Shown here: positions 28,966 to 37,687 of the stretch, piece by piece
Layout: every line of letters begins with the position of its first letter
How positions within the stretch are numbered: position 1 is the stretch's first letter
Assembly (NCBI RefSeq): GCF_001429725.1
Contig: NZ_LMHV01000009.1
Location: 7,001-71,000 of the forward strand
DNA length: 64,000 nucleotides
Origin: Rhizobium sp. Root708
Lineage (GTDB): Bacteria; Pseudomonadota; Alphaproteobacteria; Rhizobiales; Rhizobiaceae
Reading direction: 5' to 3'
Program-made: the position numbers and the translations under genes
The notes under the pieces: model-generated
What the model was told of the DNA's origin: nothing
Databases searched by the model: none
The model's input: the letters and a program-made list of their open reading frames with translations, nothing else

Positions 28966-29856
28966 TCAGCGCCCCTTGCCGACGCTCGCATACATGCCTG
29001 TTGTACGGAACTCGGTTGGATTTGTGCCATAGACCCGGCGGAATACCTTCGAGAAGTAGTTGGCGTCCTCGAAGCCTGAGCGGATCGCCACTTCCTTGAC
29101 CGGCATGTTTGCGGTCTTCGTCAGCAATTTGACGGCCCGCTTCAGCCGTTTCTGCAGGACGAATTCGGCCGGCGGCAGGCCCTCGTTGGCTGCGAACATC
29201 CGCGAAAAGTGCGCCCGGCTGAGGCCGGCGACCCGCGCAAGATCCTCCACGGGTAGCGGGCGCTCGAGGTTTGCCATGATGTAGTCGATGACATGCTGCA
29301 TCGTCCGGTATTCCTCGCTGAAGACCGGATGCGAGCCAAAGACGTCGTCATAAAGCGCCATGGCGGCCTCATAGGCGATTGCCGAGGCCAGCCCCGGCGT
29401 TTCCCCGCCATTGATCAGCCGGAGACTGCAATCCGCCAGATGCTCGATCGTTTGCGGCTGCAGTTTCAGAACCGGGCCGGTCACAGCGAGGATCGAGCGG
29501 TGGATGCGCAGTGCCTCCTCACCGTTCATGGAAATCCAGAAAAACTCCCAACGGTCCCCTTCTTCGAGCCAATAGCGATGATTGTGCGGGACGAGGACAA
29601 GCAGCGTCTCCCCTTCCTTGACGCGAAACTCGCGATTCTCGTAGCGCAAGTTGCCCGCGCCTTTGATCGTATGCTGCAGGACGGTAAAAGGCGTCTGTCC
29701 GCGCTTTCTGCCGTCCCAGTCATAGGTCGCATTCTCGCGAATTTCGTAGCCCGTGCTGGTCGGCATTGTGTGCAGGCTCTGGCGGCCGCGCGGCAGCGAC
29801 ACCGTCCGCATGACTGGCCCATTGTTAATCAATTTCTGCAGCACAGAATTACCCAT
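28966..29856 (-). CDS. agpT: AraC-family regulator, probable activator of the alpha-galactoside genes (AgpT-like)
   Basis: 296 residues from the ATG at 29856. The N-terminal cupin-like domain (about 30-160, with GQTPFTVLQHTIKGAGNLRYENREFRV, in part) senses ligand; the C-terminal 100 residues form two helix-turn-helix units (VEDLARVAGLSRAHFSRMF and VKEVAIRSGFEDANYFSKVFRR). It is divergent from the melA-agp genes with 203 bp between starts. In S. meliloti an AraC-type protein, AgpT, activates the matching locus. The identity rests on that gene order. A longer frame from 30021 exists but would cover the promoter region. Confidence 0.8.
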   Translation of the reverse strand: MGNSVLQKLINNGPVMRTVSLPRGRQSLHTMPTSTGYEIRENATYDWDGRKRGQTPFTVLQHTIKGAGNLRYENREFRVKEGETLLVLVPHNHRYWLEEGDRWEFFWISMNGEEALRIHRSILAVTGPVLKLQPQTIEHLADCSLRLINGGETPGLASAIAYEAAMALYDDVFGSHPVFSEEYRTMQHVIDYIMANLERPLPVEDLARVAGLSRAHFSRMFAANEGLPPAEFVLQKRLKRAVKLLTKTANMPVKEVAIRSGFEDANYFSKVFRRVYGTNPTEFRTTGMYASVGKGR

Positions 29857-29860
29857 GAAA

Positions 29861-29904
29861 GCATAATCCTTCTCTGGCGGCCCCGCCGAATATGCGCATA
29901 ATCC
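29861..29904. promoter_or_regulatory. direct repeats in the agpT-melA intergenic region, probable activator sites
   Basis: GCATAATCC occurs at 29861-29869 and again at 29896-29904, 35 bp apart. AraC-type activators bind direct repeats of this kind. The second copy overlaps the perfect palindrome TATGCGCATA (29891-29900). The pair lies just upstream of the regulator start and about 155-200 bp before melA. Confidence 0.45.
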
Positions 29905-30059
29905 GCCCTCAAGAGAGAGAACACCGCCAGCATCGAGGAGTGGCGGGGAGGAGAATAAGCCGGATTTCTGGCCTTTTTTGGCGTAGAGCGCAAGCCCGCG
30001 TCCCATTCTTCTTCTCATCATTCAGCGCCGGCACATTTGATCGCATTGAGGCAAGGATC

Positions 30060-31526
30060 ATGAGTTTCAAAATCGCTATCATCGGCGCAGGCAGCGTCGG
30101 CTTCACAAAAAAACTGTTCACCGATATCCTCTGTGTGCAGGAATTCCAGGACGTTGAGTTCGCGCTTACGGACATGAGCGAACACAATCTCCAGATGATC
30201 AAGCAGATCCTCGACACGATTGTTGCATCGAACAAATTGCCGACCAAGGTGACGGCGACGACGAACCGCCGCGAGGCGCTGACCGGCGCGCGCTACATCA
30301 TCAGCTGCGTGCGCGTCGGCGGTCTCGAAGCCTATGCCGACGATATCCGCATTCCGCTGAAGTACGGCATCGATCAGTGCGTCGGTGACACGATCTGCGC
30401 CGGCGGCATTCTCTATGGCCAGCGCAATATTCCTGTCATTCTGGATTTCTGCAAAGACATTCGCGAAGTCGCCGAACCGGGCGCGAAGTTCCTGAACTAC
30501 GCAAACCCGATGGCGATGAACACCTGGGCTGCGATCGAATACGGCAAGGTCGACACGGTCGGTCTCTGCCATGGCGTCCAGCATGGCGCCGAACAGATCG
30601 CGGAAGTGCTCGGCGCGAAATCGCCTTCCGAACTCGACTACATCTGCTCGGGCATCAACCACCAGACCTGGTTCGTCGATCTCAAGCTTAACGGTCGCAA
30701 GATCGGCAAGGACGAGTTGGTTGCCGCCTTCGAGGCGCATCCCGTGTTCTCGCAGCAGGAAAAGCTCCGCATCGACGTGCTGAAGCGCTTCGGGGTTTAC
30801 TCGACGGAAAGCAACGGCCACCTGTCCGAGTACCTTCCCTGGTACCGCAAGCGGCCAGATGAAATTACCAAGTGGATCGACATGTCCGATTGGATCCATG
30901 GCGAAACCGGTGGTTATCTCCGTCACTCCACCGAGACCCGCAACTGGTTCGAAACCGAATTCCCGCAGTTCCTGGAGTCGGCAGCGAAGCCGATCGATCG
31001 GTCCAAGCGTTCGAATGAGCATGCGAGCCACATTCTCGAGGCGTTGGAAACCGGGCGCGTGTACCGGGGCCACTTCAACGTCAAGAACAACGGCGTGATC
31101 ACCAACCTGCCATCGGATGCGATCATCGAATCGCCCGGCTTCGTCGACCGCTTCGGCATCAACATGGTGTCAGGCATCACCATCCCGGAAGCCTGCGCCG
31201 CGACCTGCATGGCCTCGATCAACGTCCAGCGCATGTCGGTTCATGCCGCTATCAGCGGCGATATCGATCTCCTGAAGCTCGCCGTCCTGCACGACCCGCT
31301 GGTCGGCGCCGTGGCGACGCCCGAGGAAGTCTGGCAGATGGTCGATGAAATGGTCGTCGCCCAGGCCCGCTGGTTGCCGCAATATGCGGACGCAGTTCCG
31401 GCTGCGAAGGAACGCCTGGCCAAGTCGACTGTCAAAACCCGCGAATGGGCAGGTGCTGCACGCCGCAATGTTCGCTCGATCGACGAACTGCGTGCCGAGA
31501 AGGCCGCGCTCAAGCAGGCGGTCTGA
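30060..31526 (+). CDS. melA: glycoside hydrolase family 4, probable alpha-galactosidase
   Basis: 488 residues. GH4 enzymes need NAD and a divalent metal and cleave by oxidation-elimination in the cytoplasm. IAIIGAGSVGFTKKLF (5-20) is the NAD site, NYANPMAMNTWAA near 146, Cys170-His171 in GLCHGVQH and Asn200-His201 in SGINHQ are the metal and substrate ligands. The ATG at 30060 starts directly before the Rossmann strand; a frame extending to 29892 is untranslated leader. First gene of the uptake operon, so it should release galactose from melibiose or raffinose-type sugars. A second, more distant GH4 gene ends the operon. Confidence 0.88.
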   Translation: MSFKIAIIGAGSVGFTKKLFTDILCVQEFQDVEFALTDMSEHNLQMIKQILDTIVASNKLPTKVTATTNRREALTGARYIISCVRVGGLEAYADDIRIPLKYGIDQCVGDTICAGGILYGQRNIPVILDFCKDIREVAEPGAKFLNYANPMAMNTWAAIEYGKVDTVGLCHGVQHGAEQIAEVLGAKSPSELDYICSGINHQTWFVDLKLNGRKIGKDELVAAFEAHPVFSQQEKLRIDVLKRFGVYSTESNGHLSEYLPWYRKRPDEITKWIDMSDWIHGETGGYLRHSTETRNWFETEFPQFLESAAKPIDRSKRSNEHASHILEALETGRVYRGHFNVKNNGVITNLPSDAIIESPGFVDRFGINMVSGITIPEACAATCMASINVQRMSVHAAISGDIDLLKLAVLHDPLVGAVATPEEVWQMVDEMVVAQARWLPQYADAVPAAKERLAKSTVKTREWAGAARRNVRSIDELRAEKAALKQAV

Positions 31527-31645
31527 ATTTCGCTGACGACGGGTGGCGATGGGGCTCGGGAGGGCCCCATCGCCACAAGCCCGTCATCGGATCGTTGAGG
31601 AGAAGCGGGGCTGCCGAAGGCACCCTGAAGCAAGAGGGAGAAACG

Positions 31646-33733
31646 ATGAGAAATTTCCGCAATATTGGCATTATGGCCGGACTGGCGCTCAGCGTCTCCG
31701 TTTCGGCTCTGAGCGCCTACGCCTCGGAGCCGACCGCACCGCCCGTTCCGCCGCAGTTTCCGGCGGAAGGCAAGATCAAATACGTATCGAGAGACTCCAT
31801 CGAGGAGTTCAAGGCGCTTCCTTCGTATAACGAACCGGATTGGGTGAAGAAGAACTTCGTCGATACCGGCAAGCTTCCGCCGGTCAAGGATCGTCTGCCG
31901 AAGGAGCCGCTGGTCTTCAAGACCGAGAACATGGTCGACGGCGTCGGCGTTTATGGCGACACGCTGCGCCACGTCATCGGTGGCCGGCCCGAGGGCTGGA
32001 ACTATGGCGCCGGCCAGACTCAAGGCTGGGGCGGCATCGACATTGGCCTCTCCGAGTGCCTGACGCGCACCGCACCGCTCTTCCAGGTCGAGGCCAAGGA
32101 CACCGAACCGCTTCCGAACCTCGCCAAGAGCTGGGACTGGTCCGCCGACGGCCACAAGCTGACCATGCACCTCGTCGAAGGCGCCAAGTGGTCGGATGGG
32201 GTCGCCTTCAACGCTGACGACATCATGTTCTACTGGGACGACGAGGTCATCGACCCTAACGTTTCGCCGCTCGGTGGCGGCGCATCGCCGGAAGCCTTCG
32301 GCGTGGGAACGACACTGAAGAAGATCGACGACTACACGGTCGAATGGACCTTCAAGGAAGCCTTCCCGAAGCAGTATCTCTACACGATGTCCTATCCGAG
32401 CTTCTGCCCGGGTCCGTCGCACATCCTGAAGCCGCAGCATCCGAAGTATTCGAAGAACACTTACGACCAGTTCAAGAATGCCTTCCCGCCTGAGTACATG
32501 AACCTGCCGGTCATGGGTGGCTGGGTGCCGGTCGAATATCGCCCCGACGATATCATCGTGATGCGCCGCAATCCCTACTACTGGAAGGTCGACGAGAAGG
32601 GCAACCAGCTGCCTTACCTCAACGAACTGCACTACAAGCTCTCCACCTGGGCTGACCGCGACGTGCAGGCCGTTGCCGGTTCCGGCGACATTTCCAACCT
32701 GGAGCAGCCGGAAAACTTCGTGGCGTCGCTGAAGCGCGCCGCCGAAAAGACGGCACCCGCCCGTCTCGCCTTCGGCCCCCGTCTCATCGGCTACAACATG
32801 CGCATGAACCTCTCTGCCAATGGCTGGGGCGATCCTGACGCACGTGGCCAGGCTGTTCGCGAACTGAACCGCAACGAGGACTTCCGCAAGGCGATCACCA
32901 TGGGCCTCGACCGCAAGGCGATCGGCGACTCGCTCGTCAAGGGTCCGTTCACCGCGATCTATCCGGGCGGCCTGTCCTCCGGCACGAGCTTCTACGACCG
33001 CAACTCCGTGGTCTACTACCCGTTTGACCTGAAGGGCGCCAAGGCATTGCTTGCCAAGGCAGGCCTCAAGGATAGCGACGGCGACGGCTTCGTGAACTTC
33101 CCGGCCGGCACTGAAGGCGGCAAGAATGTCGAAATCGTTCTTCTCGTCAACAACGCCTATGCGACCGACAAGAGCCTTGCTGAAGGCGTGATCGGGCAGA
33201 TGGAAAAGCTCGGCATCAAGGTCATCCTCAATGCCCTGGACGGCCCCAAGCGTGACGATGCCCACTATGCGGGTCGTTTCGACTGGTTGATCCAGCGCAG
33301 TTCACCGGAGCTCGCTTCCGTCGTGCAGAACACCGAACAGCTCGCACCTGTCGGTCCGCGCACCAGCTGGCAGCACCGCGCCGGCAAGGACGGCAAGGTC
33401 GATCTGATGCCATACGAAGAAAAGCTCGTGGACATCGTCACCAAGTTCCAGACGAGCCAGGATAACAACGAGCGCGTCGAACTGATGAAGCAGTACCAGA
33501 AGGTTGCGACCGAAAACGTCGATACCGTCGGTCTCACGGAATATCCGGGTGCGCTGATCATCAACAAGCGCTTCTCGAACGTGCCGGCCGGAACACCGAT
33601 CTTCATGTTCAACTGGGCTGAAGACTCCGTCATCCGCGAACGCCTGTGGGTGGCCGCCGACAAGCAGGGCAAGTACGAGCTGTTCCCCGAGCAGCTGCCC
33701 GGCAAGCCCGGCGAAAAGGGCCCGATCAACTAA
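31646..33733 (+). CDS. agpA: alpha-galactoside ABC importer, family 5 substrate-binding protein
   Basis: 695 residues, longer than the usual 500-550 of peptide-binding proteins, as is typical of the AgpA group. Residues 1-26 are a signal peptide (cut near AYA-SE). NYGAGQTQGWGGIDIGLSECLTRTAPLF and LAKSWDWSADGHKLTMHLVEGAKWSDGVAFNADDIMFYWDD (in part) are SBP_bac_5 segments. The ATG at 31646 follows GAGGGAG; upstream in-frame codons overlap melA. In S. meliloti AgpA is needed for growth on melibiose and raffinose. Ends at a GC-rich hairpin before the permease gene. Confidence 0.88.
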   Translation: MRNFRNIGIMAGLALSVSVSALSAYASEPTAPPVPPQFPAEGKIKYVSRDSIEEFKALPSYNEPDWVKKNFVDTGKLPPVKDRLPKEPLVFKTENMVDGVGVYGDTLRHVIGGRPEGWNYGAGQTQGWGGIDIGLSECLTRTAPLFQVEAKDTEPLPNLAKSWDWSADGHKLTMHLVEGAKWSDGVAFNADDIMFYWDDEVIDPNVSPLGGGASPEAFGVGTTLKKIDDYTVEWTFKEAFPKQYLYTMSYPSFCPGPSHILKPQHPKYSKNTYDQFKNAFPPEYMNLPVMGGWVPVEYRPDDIIVMRRNPYYWKVDEKGNQLPYLNELHYKLSTWADRDVQAVAGSGDISNLEQPENFVASLKRAAEKTAPARLAFGPRLIGYNMRMNLSANGWGDPDARGQAVRELNRNEDFRKAITMGLDRKAIGDSLVKGPFTAIYPGGLSSGTSFYDRNSVVYYPFDLKGAKALLAKAGLKDSDGDGFVNFPAGTEGGKNVEIVLLVNNAYATDKSLAEGVIGQMEKLGIKVILNALDGPKRDDAHYAGRFDWLIQRSSPELASVVQNTEQLAPVGPRTSWQHRAGKDGKVDLMPYEEKLVDIVTKFQTSQDNNERVELMKQYQKVATENVDTVGLTEYPGALIINKRFSNVPAGTPIFMFNWAEDSVIRERLWVAADKQGKYELFPEQLPGKPGEKGPIN

Positions 33734-33755
33734 GTTCTCCTCCCGAAGAAACGGA

Positions 33756-33780
33756 CCGGCCGCGCGTGACGCGCGGCCGG
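33756..33780 (+). terminator. 11-bp stem-loop downstream of agpA
   Basis: CCGGCCGCGCG (33756-33766) and its exact reverse complement (33770-33780) with a 3-base loop, no T-run. It lies in the 108-bp gap before the first permease gene and probably attenuates transcription or stabilises the agpA message. Confidence 0.65.
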
Positions 33781-33841
33781 GCAAGATCAACAAGCCGGCC
33801 GCACCGAAAGGCGCGACTGGCCGCAAGGAGAAACGAGCCCG

Positions 33842-34849
33842 ATGTTACGCTTCCTGCTCGTGCGCATAGCGTCCGCCATCCCCGTCCTGATTATCCTGAG
33901 CATCGTCACCTTCGCGATCATCCAGGCTCCGCCGGGCGACTATGCCGACTACATCAGATCGCAGCTGATCAACCAGAGCGGCGCGTCCTTCGAAGCCGCC
34001 GACGCACAGGCCCAAGCCTACCGCGTCGCCCATGGCCTCGATCAGCCGATGGTCATCCAGTATTTCGCCTGGATCAAGGGCATCATCACCGAGGGCAATT
34101 TCGGCTACAGCATGTTCTACAACAAGCCGGTCGCTGACGTCGTGGCCGAGCGCCTGCCGCGCACGCTGCTGCTCGCCCTCGTCTGTCACATCTTAGCGTC
34201 GGTTCTTGGCATCGGCTTCGGCATCTGGGCGGCCACCCGCCAGTACAGCTGGATCGACAGCCTGCTTTCGGGCGTCTCCTTTCTCGGCATGACGGTGCCG
34301 CGCTTCCTGATGGCGCTGATCATCGTCTACCTCCTCGTCTTCCAGTTCAACGTCTCGGAGATCGGCAGTTTCTTCTCGCCGCAATATGGCGGAGCGCCGT
34401 GGTCTTGGGCGAAATTCGTCGACCTCGTCAGCCATGTCTGGCCTGTTGTCGCCATCGCCACCTTCGGTGGGCTCGCCTACAACATGCGCGTCATGCGCGG
34501 CAATCTGCTCGACACGCTGAATGCCCAGTATGTGGAGACCGCGAAAGCCAAGGGATTGTCGGGCAGTGCTGTGGTTATGCGCCATGCCGTGCCGAACGCG
34601 CTACACCCGCTCGTCATGTACCAGGGCGTTGTGCTCCCCTACATGCTGACAGGAGAAATCGAGACGGCGATCATCTTCTCGCTGCCGACAGTCGGCCCCG
34701 CGATCGTCGGCTCCATGGCGATCGGCGACGTCTATGTCACCGCCACCTTCATGATGGTTCTTTCGGCAACGCTGATCGTCGGCAACATCATCGCCGACAT
34801 GCTGCTTGCCATGCTGGACCCGCGCGTCCGCCAGTACGGAGGAGCCTGA
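33842..34849 (+). CDS. agpB: alpha-galactoside ABC importer permease, DppB type
   Basis: 335 residues. Begins with the DppB-type helix FLLVRIASAIPVLIILSIVTFAI, then HGLDQPMVIQYFAWIKGI, five further membrane segments and the coupling loop QYVETAKAKGLSGSAVVMRHAVPNA (in part; near residues 224-245). The ATG at 33842 follows AAGGAGAAACGAGCCCG. One base separates its stop from the next permease start, so the pair is coupled. Confidence 0.9.
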   Translation: MLRFLLVRIASAIPVLIILSIVTFAIIQAPPGDYADYIRSQLINQSGASFEAADAQAQAYRVAHGLDQPMVIQYFAWIKGIITEGNFGYSMFYNKPVADVVAERLPRTLLLALVCHILASVLGIGFGIWAATRQYSWIDSLLSGVSFLGMTVPRFLMALIIVYLLVFQFNVSEIGSFFSPQYGGAPWSWAKFVDLVSHVWPVVAIATFGGLAYNMRVMRGNLLDTLNAQYVETAKAKGLSGSAVVMRHAVPNALHPLVMYQGVVLPYMLTGEIETAIIFSLPTVGPAIVGSMAIGDVYVTATFMMVLSATLIVGNIIADMLLAMLDPRVRQYGGA

Positions 34850-34850
34850 T

Positions 34851-35984
34851 ATGCTCGCCTTCGATTCCGCTCCCCCACCGCCGCACGAAGAGACCGTCAA
34901 GGGCCTGCCGAACGGCAATGAAAGCTACCTGTCGCTGGTCTGGCGTCGGCTCCGCCGTTCCTGGACCGGCTTGATGGGCCTCGTCCTCGTCGGCTTGCTG
35001 CTCTTCATGGCCGTGTTCGCCGATTTCTTCGCGCCGATGGACCCCAAGGCCACCGATACCGGCTTCGCGCCGCCGCAGATGGTGAGCTTCCACGACAAGG
35101 ACGGGAACCTGACCTATCCGCCGCGCGTCTATGCGCTTGGTGAATCCGAGGAACTTGACCCCGTCACCTTCCAGCCGATCGTCGGCCCTGATTACGACAA
35201 TCCGCGCAACCTCGGCTTCTTTGTGAAGGGCGCCGAATACAAGCTGCTCGGTCTCATTCCAGCCGATCGCCACTTCTTCGGCTCGGTGGACGGGCAGCCG
35301 GTTCATTTCCTCGGTACAGACAAGTTCGGTCGTGACGTGCTGTCCCGCGCTATTATCGGCTCTCGGATATCCTTGACCATCGCGCTAACGGTCGTTTTCA
35401 TCGTCACGGTCATCGGCACGACGGTTGGCATGGTTTCCGGCTATTTCGGCGGCTCGTTCGACACATGGGTGCAGCGTTTCGTGGAAGTGGTTCTGGCCTT
35501 TCCGCAGCTACCGCTCTATCTGGCGCTGACCTCCCTGATCCCGGTGACCGCGCCCACCAACGTCTTCCTCGCCTTCGTGATCGTCGTCATGTCGGCGCTC
35601 GGCTGGGCGCAGATGTCGCGCGAGGTGCGCGGGAAGACGCTGGCGCTCGCCCGCATCGACTATGTCCGTGCGGCGATGGCCGTCGGTGCCACCGACCGGC
35701 GCATCATCTTCCAGCACATCTTCCCGAATGTGATGAGCCACGTCATCGTTGCCGTCACGCTGCATATCCCGAGCGTCGTGCTGCTCGAATCCTTCCTCGG
35801 CTTTCTCGGCTTTGCCGTGAAGCCGCCGCTGATCTCCTGGGGGCTGATGCTGCAGGACACCGCCAACTATTCGGTGATCGGCACCTACCCCTGGATCCTC
35901 GCCCCCGTCGGCTTCGTGCTCGTCACCGTCTTCGCGTTCAACGCGCTCGGCGACGGTCTGCGCGACGCGGTCGATCCCTATTGA
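34851..35984 (+). CDS. agpC: alpha-galactoside ABC importer permease, DppC type
   Basis: 377 residues, about 90 more than a standard DppC permease. The extra part is a periplasmic loop of roughly 100 residues (about 65-150) between the first membrane helix and the FLGTDKFGRDVLSRAIIGSRIS motif, a variant shared by oligosaccharide-type members of the family. The EAA loop IDYVRAAMAVGATDRRIIFQHIFPN (in part) is near 265-290. The start at 34851 is set by GGAGG 8 bp before it. Confidence 0.9.
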   Translation: MLAFDSAPPPPHEETVKGLPNGNESYLSLVWRRLRRSWTGLMGLVLVGLLLFMAVFADFFAPMDPKATDTGFAPPQMVSFHDKDGNLTYPPRVYALGESEELDPVTFQPIVGPDYDNPRNLGFFVKGAEYKLLGLIPADRHFFGSVDGQPVHFLGTDKFGRDVLSRAIIGSRISLTIALTVVFIVTVIGTTVGMVSGYFGGSFDTWVQRFVEVVLAFPQLPLYLALTSLIPVTAPTNVFLAFVIVVMSALGWAQMSREVRGKTLALARIDYVRAAMAVGATDRRIIFQHIFPNVMSHVIVAVTLHIPSVVLLESFLGFLGFAVKPPLISWGLMLQDTANYSVIGTYPWILAPVGFVLVTVFAFNALGDGLRDAVDPY

Positions 35985-35998
35985 TTGAGGTGAAGAAC

Positions 35999-37666
35999 AT
36001 GGCTCTCGCACTCGTCAACTCGTTTGCCCCGCCCGTCCGTTTCGATCACGATGCGCACAAGGAAAGCCCCGTCATCGACGCCCGCAATATCGGCGTCAAC
36101 TTCAAGGTCGAGCATGGCACCGTGGAAGCGGTGAAGGACATCTCCTTCCAGCTCTACCGCGGCGAGACCATTGCCATCGTCGGCGAATCCGGCTCCGGCA
36201 AGTCCGTAACAGCCCGCACCGTCATGGGGCTCTTGTCGAAGCGCGCCGTCGTCGCGCCGAAATCGACCGTTGAATATGACGGCGCCAATATTCTGAAATA
36301 TCCGGAGCGTGAGCGCCGCAAGCTGCGCGGCGACCGGATCTCGATGATCTTCCAGGAGCCGATGAGCTCGCTGAACCCGATCTACACGATCGGCAGCCAG
36401 ATCGTTGAAGCGATCCGCGTGCATCGGAAGATGAGCAAGAAACAGGCATATGCTCGCGCGCTGGAACTGTTGAAGCACGTGCAGATCCCCGATCCGGAAG
36501 CGCGCCTGAAGCAGTATCCGCACCAGCTGTCCGGTGGCCAGCGCCAGCGCGTGATGATCGCCATGGCGCTCTCCAACGAGCCCGATGTCCTGATCGCCGA
36601 CGAGCCGACCACCGCGCTCGACGTGACGGTGCAGGCGCAGATCCTCAACCTCATCCGCAACCTGCAGAAGGAAATGCGGATGGCGGTGATCCTGATCACC
36701 CACGACCTCACCGTCGTCCGGCAGTTCTCCGACTACGTCTACGTGATGCAGCACGGTGAGATGCGCGAGCACAACACGACGGAAAAGCTCTTCGCCAATC
36801 CGCAGCATAGCTACACCAAGCATCTTCTGAGCTCGGAGCCGCGCGGCCAGGCGAACCCGCTGCCCGAGGGGTCCGAGGTCATCCTCGACGCCAAGGGCGT
36901 GCGCGTGTCCTTCATGATGCGCCACGGTAGCTTCTTCAAGCCGGAGCTGAAGGAACTCGTGGCCGTCGACAGCCTGGGGCTGACGCTGCGCAAGCATGAG
37001 ACACTTGGCCTCGTCGGTGAATCCGGCTCCGGCAAGACGACCTTCGGGCAGGCGCTGTTGCGGTTGAACGATGCCGACAATGGCGAGATCTATTTCGACC
37101 GCGAGCCGATACACGGCAAGTCACGCGCCGAGATGCGGCCGCTGCGCTCGCGCATGCAGGTCGTGTTCCAGGACCCGTTCTCATCGCTCAACCCGCGCAT
37201 GACGATCGGCCAGATCATCGAGGAAGGGCTTGTGGTCAACAAGCTCGGCGCGACCAAGGCCGAGCGGCTGGACCGGGTGCGCGAAGCGCTGATCGCGGCA
37301 GGCATGCCGGGCAATATCCTGTCGCGCTTTCCGCACGAATTCTCGGGCGGCCAGCGCCAGCGTATTGCCATTGCCCGGGCCATCGCGCTCGAGCCGGAAT
37401 TCATCCTCCTCGACGAGCCGACGTCGGCGCTCGACCTTTCGGTCCAGGCGCAGATCATCGAGCTATTGCGCAAGCTGCAGGACGAGCGAGGCCTCAGCTA
37501 TCTCTTCATTTCGCACGATCTCAAGGTCGTGCGTGCCCTCTGCCACCGGGTGATTGTCATGCAGCATGGCAAGATCATGGAAGAGGGACCCGTCAACGAA
37601 GTTCTCACCAATCCCAAGACCGCCTACACCGAACGGCTCGTGAAAGCCGCTTTCGAGGTAGCGTGA
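35999..37666 (+). CDS. agpD: alpha-galactoside ABC importer, fused double ATPase
   Basis: 555 residues: two complete ATPase domains in one chain, doing the work of DppD plus DppF. Domain 1 has Walker A GESGSGKS (62-69), signature LSGGQRQRVMIAMAL near 179 and Walker B LIADEPTTALD near 200. Domain 2 has Walker A GESGSGKT near 338, signature FSGGQRQRIAIARAI near 450 and Walker B ILLDEPTSALD near 470. Both sites look intact, so both should bind ATP. ATG at 35999 follows TTGAGGTG; a much longer frame back to 35465 overlaps the permease gene and is not coding. Confidence 0.92.
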   Translation: MALALVNSFAPPVRFDHDAHKESPVIDARNIGVNFKVEHGTVEAVKDISFQLYRGETIAIVGESGSGKSVTARTVMGLLSKRAVVAPKSTVEYDGANILKYPERERRKLRGDRISMIFQEPMSSLNPIYTIGSQIVEAIRVHRKMSKKQAYARALELLKHVQIPDPEARLKQYPHQLSGGQRQRVMIAMALSNEPDVLIADEPTTALDVTVQAQILNLIRNLQKEMRMAVILITHDLTVVRQFSDYVYVMQHGEMREHNTTEKLFANPQHSYTKHLLSSEPRGQANPLPEGSEVILDAKGVRVSFMMRHGSFFKPELKELVAVDSLGLTLRKHETLGLVGESGSGKTTFGQALLRLNDADNGEIYFDREPIHGKSRAEMRPLRSRMQVVFQDPFSSLNPRMTIGQIIEEGLVVNKLGATKAERLDRVREALIAAGMPGNILSRFPHEFSGGQRQRIAIARAIALEPEFILLDEPTSALDLSVQAQIIELLRKLQDERGLSYLFISHDLKVVRALCHRVIVMQHGKIMEEGPVNEVLTNPKTAYTERLVKAAFEVA

Positions 37667-37687
37667 TTGCCAATGCCGGAGGATATT

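Noticed and set aside
28959..28989. Inverted repeat between the DUF899 gene and the AraC gene as a bidirectional terminator
   Set aside because: It has 9-bp arms with a 13-base spacer, overlaps the AraC stop codon and has no T-run, so support is too weak for a feature.
31241..33265. A 674-codon open frame on the minus strand opposite agpA and the end of melA
   Set aside because: It mirrors third-position GC bias of the strongly supported agpA gene, has no domain and no ribosome-binding sequence.
35465..35998. N-terminal extension of the double ATPase into the upstream permease gene
   Set aside because: Overlaps well-supported coding sequence in another frame; the ATG at 35999 has a ribosome-binding site and starts the family sequence.
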